Assembly (NCBI GenBank): GCA_023435985.1
Contig: JAEZKY010000091.1
Location: 1 to 6,664 of the forward strand
Length of the DNA: 6,664 nucleotides
From: Bacillota bacterium
GTDB taxonomy: Bacteria > Bacillota > Clostridia > Clostridiales > Clostridiaceae
Direction of reading: 5' to 3'
Both the position numbers and the translations under genes were made by a program. How positions within the stretch are numbered: position 1 is the first letter of the stretch; the number at the start of each line of letters is the position of its first letter. Under the pieces are notes generated by a model, which saw nothing but the letters and a program-made list of their open reading frames with translations, did not search any database and was not told the DNA's origin. Positions 1 to 5,624 of this stretch are shown here, one piece after another.

Positions 1-2
1 CA

Positions 3-1403
3 ATTCAAAAAGGTGATACCAAGACTGCTGATTCAATGAAAAATTCCATAGATGTTATAAACCAAAAAGTAAAAGGGGCACAGGATGATTTAAATAAATC
101 ACTTGAAGAAAGGCAAAAGCGCACAAAGGATTTATGGAATGCGTTTTATTCAGTCAATCCAAATTTGCAAGGAAAAGTAAATGAGATTAACTTTACTAAG
201 TTTACAGGTGGAGATATTAAAGTTAATGATAAGCTGAATTCTAAATTATCAAATGAATTTAGTCAAATAGCAGATACTACACAAACCGGAATGAAAAGAA
301 TAAAGGAAGCTAATGGATGGCATGATATAGAGGTTACTGTTGATGAGTCTACAGGAAAGATAACATCTATTTATGATACGTTCAATGGTGATTATGCAGG
401 CTATTCAGAAGAATTTGCTCAAAAGGCTAAAGAAACAGGTGATAAAACAAGAAGCTCTATGGAGGAATTAGAGAAATCTTTAACTACTTTAGGCGGAGGA
501 ATTAAACTTGATTCTAATAATGATATTCTAAATTCAACTACAGATGAATTCATAAGTAAATTAGATAATGTTATAACTAAAGCCGATGGGGCAAAAATGG
601 CTATAGCTAATGTCAATGGTACACAGCTTAAGTTAGAATTTGATAAAGATGGTTTATTAACGAATTATAATGACGTAATTGATGCTATTAATGGTGATAA
701 AAATAGTAAAGCTATTGTTAATATTGACGTTAATAATTCTGATGCGTTGAATAAACTTAAAAGTACTGATGATGCTGCTAATCAAACTACAAATGATGTA
801 CAGGCCACTACTGATGCAATGGCACAAGTTCCGCCTGAAACACAAGCTAACATTAATTCTAATGCTGATAAAGTGACAGATGAAGCTGGTGGATTACTCA
901 GCAAGTTAGAATATATGGTGAGCCATCCTTGGACAGCTTTTGTTAATCTTATTACAGGTGGAAATAATAGCAGTCCTACTAATTCTAGTTATACTCCTAC
1001 AGAGCAAGACACTTATGATGAAAATAGAACTCGTTTAGGCGCTGATGGGCTTGCTTCAGGTACTAACAATGCTACTAGAGGATGGCATGATACTGCAGAG
1101 CAAGGATTTGAAATTATGGTTGGCCGTAAAAAACGTTGGTTTAGTGGTGGCGAACAGGTTTTAACACATGAACAATCAAAGAAATTCTTACAGAATATGC
1201 AAGGTAATGAACCAGCACAGGTTGAACAAGGACAATTTCAGTTAGCTCCGCCTAAAAAGGTTCAGGCAGCTGGAGTTGGAGGTATTAATATCCCTATTAC
1301 TATTCAAGCTGGTGGTGAGCCAGATGTTGATTCAATAGTAGAGCAAGCTACACAAAAGGTAGGAAAGAAATTAAGAGAAGCTTTTTCTAATACAAAAAAA
1401 TAA
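3..1403 (+). CDS. Phage tail tape measure protein, C-terminal part (5'-truncated by window)
   Basis: The reading frame is open to the left edge: eleven codons precede the first in-window ATG at 36 without a stop, and no ribosome binding site precedes that ATG, so this is the end of a larger gene (466 visible residues, stop TAA at 1401). Tape measure proteins fill the tail tube during assembly, set its length and are released at infection. The call rests on three things. The C-terminus (1047-1164) has the usual tape-measure signature: GLASGTNN, then GW, a GFE motif (counterpart of GPE in relatives), then GGEQVL. The last 40 residues resemble the family end: a short beta stretch INIPITIQAGGE, then an amphipathic helix ending KKLREAF. 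The next genes are baseplate genes in PBSX order. The rest is polar, Asn/Asp/Lys-rich and probably largely helical. I see no membrane segment, peptidase or lysozyme domain in the visible part; such domains, if present, lie upstream. Family assignment is firm; exact protein size is unknown. Confidence 0.9.
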   Translation: MQKGDTKTADSMKNSIDVINQKVKGAQDDLNKSLEERQKRTKDLWNAFYSVNPNLQGKVNEINFTKFTGGDIKVNDKLNSKLSNEFSQIADTTQTGMKRIKEANGWHDIEVTVDESTGKITSIYDTFNGDYAGYSEEFAQKAKETGDKTRSSMEELEKSLTTLGGGIKLDSNNDILNSTTDEFISKLDNVITKADGAKMAIANVNGTQLKLEFDKDGLLTNYNDVIDAINGDKNSKAIVNIDVNNSDALNKLKSTDDAANQTTNDVQATTDAMAQVPPETQANINSNADKVTDEAGGLLSKLEYMVSHPWTAFVNLITGGNNSSPTNSSYTPTEQDTYDENRTRLGADGLASGTNNATRGWHDTAEQGFEIMVGRKKRWFSGGEQVLTHEQSKKFLQNMQGNEPAQVEQGQFQLAPPKKVQAAGVGGINIPITIQAGGEPDVDSIVEQATQKVGKKLREAFSNTKK

Positions 1404-1404
1404 T

Positions 1405-1444
1405 AAAAAGGGCACTTACCTCAATTTATGTAAGTGCTCTTTTT
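1405..1444 (+). terminator. Intrinsic terminator/attenuator between tape measure and baseplate genes
   Basis: The left arm at 1405-1419 (AAAAAGGGCACTTAC) and the right arm at 1430-1444 (GTAAGTGCTCTTTTT) pair over 15 bases with a single G-U wobble, around a 10-base loop at 1420-1429. The right arm ends in five T, and the left arm starts with five A, so the hairpin could act on either strand. It begins one base after the tape measure stop codon. No convincing promoter follows before the next gene's ribosome binding site at 1461, so transcription of the baseplate genes probably depends on partial readthrough or phage antitermination. This is inferred from structure alone. Confidence 0.82.
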
Positions 1445-1460
1445 ATACTCCAAAACAAGA

Positions 1461-1466
1461 AAGGAG
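1461..1466 (+). promoter_or_regulatory. Ribosome binding site that fixes a TTG start
   Basis: AAGGAG lies nine bases before TTG at 1476. It is the only good Shine-Dalgarno sequence between the terminator and the conserved XkdP N-terminus, and it places the start at TTG 1476. The longer in-frame alternative, GTG at 1434, lies inside the right arm of the terminator and has no such site. Confidence 0.8.
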
Positions 1467-1475
1467 CTAATAACT

Positions 1476-2165
1476 TTGGATGTATATATAGTTGATGAAT
1501 CTAAAAATTATACATTTCATTTTCCTGTAAATCCATTAGAAAAACTATCTATTCAAAAAGATAAAAGATTTATAACTGTTGATATTGTAAACTTTGGAGA
1601 GGTTGATTTAGCGCAGACAGGTGAGAAAATATCAGAAATTAGTTTTGATACATTGCTGCCTGCTAAATATGATTCATCTTACTGCAGATATTCTAATTTA
1701 GAAGCTCCAAATTATATTGTTAAAGATCTTGAGTATTGGAAAAATATACAAACTCCTATTAGATTAATAATTACAGATTTTGATTTTAATGATTTAGTAT
1801 ATATATCAAAATTAAATGTTGAAGAAAGATCTGGTGAAATAGGAGACAAGTATATTAATATATCCTTCAGGAAATATAGAGAAGCTAAAATTACTTTATA
1901 TCAAAGTTCTGATACCTCAAATTCTACTGCTCAATTACAAGATAATAGAGCAGATAGTAGCTCTAGTGATTATGTAGATGGAGATACGGTTACTGTAACT
2001 GCAAGTGCATTAAATGTTAGAGAAGGAGCAGGAACAGACTATGATATTATTGGCAGCTTAAGCAATGGTGAAACTGTCACAGTATACTCTTATTGGAGTG
2101 GATGGATTCAAATATATTATGGAAATTATGGTGGATGGATATGTGCTGATTATGTTACTAAATAG
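1476..2165 (+). CDS. xkdP: XkdP-like tail/baseplate protein with C-terminal SH3b domain
   Basis: A 229-residue protein read from TTG at 1476, chosen for its ribosome binding site and because the product then begins MDVYIVDE, typical of the family. Residues 1-140 form the conserved XkdP N-terminal domain: FHFPVNP near 14-20, GEVDL near 41, FDTLLPAKY near 57-65, a PIRLII strand near 94-99, and SGEIGDKYINISF plus a KYREAKI end near 120-139. XkdP proteins are small tail proteins encoded just after the tape measure, thought to sit at the hub or tube end. A Ser/Asp-rich linker (about 142-168) leads to a bacterial SH3 domain (about 170-229) with the SH3_3 marks ALNVREGAG and, at the end, GGWICADYV. 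Most homologues known to me carry LysM there; both domains bind cell-wall material, so a wall-contact role is inferred. No catalytic residues of a hydrolase are visible. The stop codon overlaps the next gene's ribosome binding site. Confidence 0.85.
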   Translation: MDVYIVDESKNYTFHFPVNPLEKLSIQKDKRFITVDIVNFGEVDLAQTGEKISEISFDTLLPAKYDSSYCRYSNLEAPNYIVKDLEYWKNIQTPIRLIITDFDFNDLVYISKLNVEERSGEIGDKYINISFRKYREAKITLYQSSDTSNSTAQLQDNRADSSSSDYVDGDTVTVTASALNVREGAGTDYDIIGSLSNGETVTVYSYWSGWIQIYYGNYGGWICADYVTK

Positions 2166-2176
2166 GAGGCGGATAT

Positions 2177-3154
2177 ATGGAACTATATCTTAAAGATAAT
2201 TATAAAATTGAGTTGTTAGCCGAGTCTGTTACAGCAAAAGAAAGCTTGGATGCGATTGCTTATACTCTTACAGTAGAACTTGCTTACACTGATGAATTAA
2301 GGGCATTAGGGATAGCTAAAGGCGATTCTATTATGTTATATGATAATGCATATAGTTTATATGGTTACGAAATGATTTTTAATGGTGTTATTTGGGATTT
2401 GGAAAAGGATGAGAAAGATAAAAAGGTAACTATAACAGGAAGAGAAAGAACTGTTCACATTGAAGAATCTGAGGATGAATATCTTTGGAGTGAAGGTCAG
2501 ACAGCTCTTGAAAGAATGATGATAATAGCTAATGACTGGGAAATTCCTGTTGGCTATACTGATGATCCTAAAATTGGACTTTCAAAGTCCAAAAGAAAAG
2601 AATCTCTGTATAGTATGATGAAAAAGGATTTAAAAGAAACTGCTCAAAAAGGCGGAAGTTTATATCGTATTCGTATGGATGAAAAGCTTGATTTTATAGA
2701 ACTTGGAACAAATGTAGAGACTTATGAACTTAGTGGTATAATTGATAGCCTTGAATATAAAGAAAGTATGGATGGTATTGTAACACAAGTAAAAGTTCTT
2801 GGCAAGAATGACAAGGATGATAAATTATCTCCTATAATCGGTACATTTTCACAGGATACAGAAGCTTATGGATGCATTCAGAAAATTATTCAGGATGATG
2901 ATGTTAAAAGCTATGAAGATGCAGAGAATAAATCAATTTCAATGTTTAACACTGGTGAAGATAGTATATCAGTTAATTGTGTGAAAGATATAAATTATTT
3001 AAGAGCAGGAAATCAGGTAAGTCTCTATGATAATCCTTATATAATTACAGAAATGACTCATAAATTTGGAAATTGTAATACAGAAGATCCTGGCAGCATG
3101 AATGTAGTATTAATGACTTGGGAAGGAGTGAGAAGAAAGTATTATGCAGAATAA
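2177..3154 (+). CDS. xkdQ: XkdQ/YqbQ-family baseplate hub protein
   Basis: A 325-residue protein, about the usual length for XkdQ. AGGAGG at 2164-2169, overlapping the previous stop, sets the ATG. XkdQ proteins are considered counterparts of T4 gp27 and Mu gp44: a ring at the tip of the tail tube, joining tube to spike and baseplate. Visible marks are an N-terminal beta-rich part with a typical hub turn (GDSIMLYDN, residues 49-57), the strand FNGVIWDLEKD (68-78) followed by TITGRERTVHIEES (86-99), a helix-rich middle (WSEGQTALERMM, 104-115; SLYSMMKKDLKETAQKGG, 143-160), and the terminal beta part GNQVSLYD, then YIITEMTHKFG (278-298), the usual end of this family. I see no NlpC/P60, lysozyme or peptidase module, so wall degradation is not done by this polypeptide. 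The gene overlaps the next by 11 bases. Family call is firm; fine structural role is inferred. Confidence 0.88.
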   Translation: MELYLKDNYKIELLAESVTAKESLDAIAYTLTVELAYTDELRALGIAKGDSIMLYDNAYSLYGYEMIFNGVIWDLEKDEKDKKVTITGRERTVHIEESEDEYLWSEGQTALERMMIIANDWEIPVGYTDDPKIGLSKSKRKESLYSMMKKDLKETAQKGGSLYRIRMDEKLDFIELGTNVETYELSGIIDSLEYKESMDGIVTQVKVLGKNDKDDKLSPIIGTFSQDTEAYGCIQKIIQDDDVKSYEDAENKSISMFNTGEDSISVNCVKDINYLRAGNQVSLYDNPYIITEMTHKFGNCNTEDPGSMNVVLMTWEGVRRKYYAE

Positions 3155-3410
3155 TAATGTTTTTGAAGATGTAGTCAGAATGGCACATAAGGGAATGGCT
3201 GATAAAATAAATGAGGCTATGTTTGATACAGGAATAGTACTTGGAACTCTAACAGATACTGGCCTTCAAGTGGATAACTTTAAACATGAAATTAATGATT
3301 ATAAGCAGCTTGAAAATGAAAATATAACTTTATCTAGTGGTGACAGAGTTTTAGTTGCTGTATTTGGAGCAGATTACATAATAATAGGGAAGGTGAAGGA
3401 TAATGCCTAA
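3144..3410 (+). CDS. xkdR: DUF2577 (XkdR-like) baseplate/hub protein
   Basis: A small 88-residue protein at the exact place of XkdR, between XkdQ and the DUF2634 gene. An N-terminal helix (FEDVVRMAHKGMADKINEA, residues 7-25) is followed by short beta strands: GIVLGTLTDTGLQVD (30-44), then the family ending LSSGDRVLVAVFGADYIIIGKV (63-84). The strand pattern suggests a small OB-like barrel; DUF2577 proteins are thought to belong to the hub/spike area, but this is family-level inference and no activity is known to me. The ATG at 3144 is forced: a stop at 3129 lies in frame just upstream and no other usable start lies between. AAGGAG at 3123 is 15 bases away, longer than ideal, so expression is probably coupled to translation of XkdQ, which it overlaps by 11 bases. 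Confidence 0.85.
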   Translation: MQNNNVFEDVVRMAHKGMADKINEAMFDTGIVLGTLTDTGLQVDNFKHEINDYKQLENENITLSSGDRVLVAVFGADYIIIGKVKDNA

Positions 3411-3843
3411 CTTATTTCCAGAAGGTAGCTTAAACGCTGCTACAGTAACAGATAATTCAAAAATAAATTATAAAGGTACTTATGCATATGATTTTGACAA
3501 TGGAGATTTCATTCGTAATGCAGATGGATCTATAAAAGTATTAAATGAATTTGAAGCTTATGTTCAATGGTGCCAAAAGGCTATGCTAACTGCTAGGTAT
3601 AAATATAGTGCTTATTCATCAAAGTTTGGGAAAGATATCATTGCATCAGATCTTAGTGACAGAAAAGCAATAGAGCTTGAACTTGAAAGAATAACTCAGG
3701 AAGCCTTAGTAGTTCATCCAATGACTAAAGGTGTAGATAATTTTACTTTCACTTGGGATAGGGATTCTGTTTATTATACATACTCTGTTACGAGTATCAA
3801 AGGTCAAACAAGTATGCTCTCAAGTAATGCGAAAGTGGGGTAA
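3403..3843 (+). CDS. xkdS: DUF2634 (XkdS-like, gp25-type) baseplate wedge protein
   Basis: A 146-residue protein starting MPNLFPEG, a common opening in DUF2634. The family is related by fold to the T4 gp25 / P2 gpW group, whose members bind the sheath end to the baseplate wedge and help start sheath polymerisation. Visible landmarks are the YAYDFDNGDFIRNADG segment (27-42, the 'native position plus ligand' strand pair of the family), a helix with VLNEFEAYVQWCQKAMLTARYKY (46-68), the segment YSSKFGKDIIASDL (71-84), a helix with ELELERITQEALVVHP (91-106), and terminal beta strands ending YYTYSVTSIKGQTSML. It overlaps the DUF2577 gene by eight bases; GGGAAGG at 3388-3394 gives a suitable ribosome binding site. 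The gp25 relation is established knowledge of the family, not something provable from this sequence alone. Confidence 0.86.
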   Translation: MPNLFPEGSLNAATVTDNSKINYKGTYAYDFDNGDFIRNADGSIKVLNEFEAYVQWCQKAMLTARYKYSAYSSKFGKDIIASDLSDRKAIELELERITQEALVVHPMTKGVDNFTFTWDRDSVYYTYSVTSIKGQTSMLSSNAKVG

Positions 3844-3849
3844 TAGGTA

Positions 3850-4980
3850 ATGAGTGATATAGTAATTCCAGATTATCTAAATGAAGATGCAGATACAATT
3901 CATGCACGTATGTTAGCAATAGCGCCACCAGATGTAACAACTATTGAAGGTGATATGTATTGGGATTGTACTAGACCAGACGCTGAAGAGAAATCTAGAC
4001 TTGAGAAGATTCAGCTGCAGAATATTCTTAAAATGGCATTTCCTCAAAGTGCTACAGGTGTATATTTAGAATATTTAGGTGAATGCAAAAATGTATTTAA
4101 AAACGCTGCAACATATTCTACAGGAAAAATTAAAATAACTGGTACGCCAGGAACCCAAATTATAAGTAATAATACCTTATTTGGAACAGTATCAACGTCT
4201 GAAAAAGCATCAATACAATTTCAATCTTTAGAAAATGTAATTATAGATGCTAATGGAAATGCTGAGTTTAATGCCAAATGTATAACTGCAGGTACAATTG
4301 GAAATGTAGCTGCAAATACGATAACGCTTTTGATTAGTAATCTTGATGGGATTAAATCAGTTAATAATGCTGAGGCATTTTCTGGTGGTACAGACATAGA
4401 AGATGAAGAACATTATAGAGATAGAGTTATTGCAGCAGAACAGGAAGAGCAATTAAGCGGTGCAGATTCAGATTATGAAAGGTGGGCCTTAGAAGTTGAT
4501 GGAGTTGGTTATGCATATCCTATTGAGGAGTGGAATGGTCCTGGAACTGTAAAAGTATTAATTTTAGATGCAAACGGTCAGCCAGCTACAGAAACACTTA
4601 TGAAAGCAGTTAAGGATTATATATATCCTGATAAACTTCCAGGGAAAAATAGAGGTGGAAAAGCTCCTATAGGTGCTATTGTTACAATAGATACTGCAAC
4701 AACATTAGCAATAAATATTAAGGCGAAATTCACATTTACTATTGGATTCAATTCTGATTTGATTTTTAATGATTTAAAGACTCAAATAAGCAGTTATTTA
4801 AAAAGATTAAAAATAAATGATACTGTAAAATTCAATGCTATTCAATCTATTATAGGTACTTATATTTTGACTGCAGAGGGGATTGAAGATTTTGAAAATC
4901 TTACTGTAAATGATGGAACCATTAATATACAACTTTCCGATCAAGTTGCTGTAATTGGGATGGTGAGTAATATAGAATGA
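3850..4980 (+). CDS. xkdT: Baseplate J-like wedge protein (XkdT family)
   Basis: A 376-residue protein of normal length for the baseplate J family (P2 gpJ, Mu gp47, T4 gp6 relatives), which forms the wedge ring that opens when the sheath contracts. Diagnostic stretches: an N-terminal helical region ending in GVYLEYLGE (70-78, the usual 'G..LD..g' site); a beta domain with GTPGTQIISNNTLFGT (98-113) and AGTIGNVAANTI (147-158); then the signature FSGGTDIEDEEHYRDRV (177-193), the GADSDYERWALEVDGVGYA stretch (204-222), and EEWNGPGTVKVLILD (226-240), followed by APIGAIVTI (272-280). All core J marks are present and in order, so the gene looks intact. The start is six bases after the previous stop; the ribosome binding site is weak (GTGGGG around 3836-3839 and an AGG at 3846), consistent with coupling to the gene before. 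Its end overlaps the next gene as ATGA. Confidence 0.93.
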   Translation: MSDIVIPDYLNEDADTIHARMLAIAPPDVTTIEGDMYWDCTRPDAEEKSRLEKIQLQNILKMAFPQSATGVYLEYLGECKNVFKNAATYSTGKIKITGTPGTQIISNNTLFGTVSTSEKASIQFQSLENVIIDANGNAEFNAKCITAGTIGNVAANTITLLISNLDGIKSVNNAEAFSGGTDIEDEEHYRDRVIAAEQEEQLSGADSDYERWALEVDGVGYAYPIEEWNGPGTVKVLILDANGQPATETLMKAVKDYIYPDKLPGKNRGGKAPIGAIVTIDTATTLAINIKAKFTFTIGFNSDLIFNDLKTQISSYLKRLKINDTVKFNAIQSIIGTYILTAEGIEDFENLTVNDGTINIQLSDQVAVIGMVSNIE

Positions 4981-5612
4981 TAACTTCAAAAAAGGGAAAA
5001 GAAATGTATTCAAAAGTTACTCCTATATATGAAAATTCACCGATTATGCAGGCAATTTTTGAGGCTATTGGAACTGAGGCAGATGGATCAACTGATTTAG
5101 GTGATGAGGTATTAAGGCAATTACATCCACAAACGGCTGATGGCTGGGGCTTAACCCTTTGGGAGAAGAGATTAAAACTTGTAACAAATTTAAATGAAGA
5201 TATTGAGAAAAGAAGACGTAAAGTTATTACTAAGCTTCAAATTAGATACCCAATAAATCCTGAAACTATGGCCTCAATATTAAAAAGTTATACTGGTGCA
5301 ATTATAAATATAATTGAGAATGTTGCACCGTATACATTTCGAGTTGAATTAACAAGCCATGAAGGTTTTACAGATGATCTAGTAGATGTTTATAATACTG
5401 TAAAGAAAATCAAACCATCTCATTTATCAGTTCAATATAGTCTTGTATCAGTTAGTGAATCACCTATTTATTATCATATGGCAACATTATCAGATGAAAT
5501 TATTGCTGTATATCCATGGGATATCACTAATATTCAGGCTAAAGGAACAATGGAAATAGGAATATCTCAAAGTTCTGGGGCTGAGATAATAGCAACATAT
5601 CCTAAATTGTAA
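4977..5612 (+). CDS. xkdU: DUF2313 (XkdU/YmfQ-like) baseplate protein
   Basis: A 211-residue protein. The start ATG at 4977 overlaps the stop of the baseplate J gene (ATGA), and the resulting N-terminus MITSKKGKEMYSKVTPIYENS fits the family better than the internal ATG at 5004. XkdU resembles Mu gp48 and P2 gpI, which complete the wedge and hold the tail fibre, in keeping with its place between J and fibre genes. Diagnostic marks are ADGWGLTLWEKRLKL (54-68), the basic turn EKRRRKVITKLQ (77-88), a PINPETMASILKSYTG helix (92-107), and IKPSHLSVQYS (145-155, usually IKPAHL). After this core comes an extension of about 55 residues in which a motif EIIA-x-YP occurs twice (174-180 and 203-209). I infer that this extension contacts the fibre; no evidence beyond position. 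The stop codon is followed directly by the next ribosome binding site. Confidence 0.87.
   Translation: MITSKKGKEMYSKVTPIYENSPIMQAIFEAIGTEADGSTDLGDEVLRQLHPQTADGWGLTLWEKRLKLVTNLNEDIEKRRRKVITKLQIRYPINPETMASILKSYTGAIINIIENVAPYTFRVELTSHEGFTDDLVDVYNTVKKIKPSHLSVQYSLVSVSESPIYYHMATLSDEIIAVYPWDITNIQAKGTMEIGISQSSGAEIIATYPKL
5469..5603 (+). repeat. Two degenerate protein-level repeats in XkdU C-terminus
   Basis: Two units of about 16 residues, encoded at 5469-5516 and 5556-5603, end in EIIAVYP and EIIATYP. Agreement is clear only in the last seven residues of each; the rest shares only a general pattern. They probably make matching beta-hairpins. DNA identity is limited, so this is an old duplication or a convergent structural motif rather than a recent copy. 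Confidence 0.5.
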
Positions 5613-5618
5613 GGAGGA
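5611..5618 (+). promoter_or_regulatory. Ribosome binding site that fixes the TTG start of the tail fibre gene
   Basis: AAGGAGGA is a near-perfect Shine-Dalgarno sequence. It stands six bases before TTG at 5625. The later in-frame codons GTG at 5631 (12 bases from the site) and ATG at 5673 (54 bases) fit less well; starting at the ATG would remove the conserved first residues of the fibre domain. Confidence 0.85.
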
Positions 5619-5624
5619 ATTTAA

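Noticed and set aside
419..845. Antisense frames at 419-616 and 657-845
   Set aside because: Both lie wholly within the tape measure gene and show no domain or start signal.
315..1092. 13-base direct repeat GGATGGCATGATA at 315-327 and 1080-1092
   Set aside because: Both code for GWHD in unrelated contexts with no flanking similarity; likely chance or weak residue preference.
1444..1449. TATACT as a possible -10 box after the terminator
   Set aside because: At a 16-18 base spacing the upstream sequence falls in the hairpin loop region (TCAATT/CAATTT) and does not resemble TTGACA.
1434..1475. N-terminal extension of the XkdP gene from GTG at 1434
   Set aside because: It lies inside the terminator's right arm, has no ribosome binding site, and the encoded residues do not fit the family; TTG 1476 does.
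1980..2162. SH3b domain as sign of an endolysin or bacteriocin gene
   Set aside because: The rest of the protein is the XkdP N-terminal domain and no catalytic domain is present; gene position is that of a tail protein.
5004..5006. Internal ATG as the start of XkdU
   Set aside because: The ATGA overlap start at 4977 gives the conserved MITSxxGKEM opening of the family.
4807..5013. Antisense frame of 68 residues across the J/XkdU junction
   Set aside because: Both sense genes here are well supported; this is a shadow of AT-rich coding DNA.
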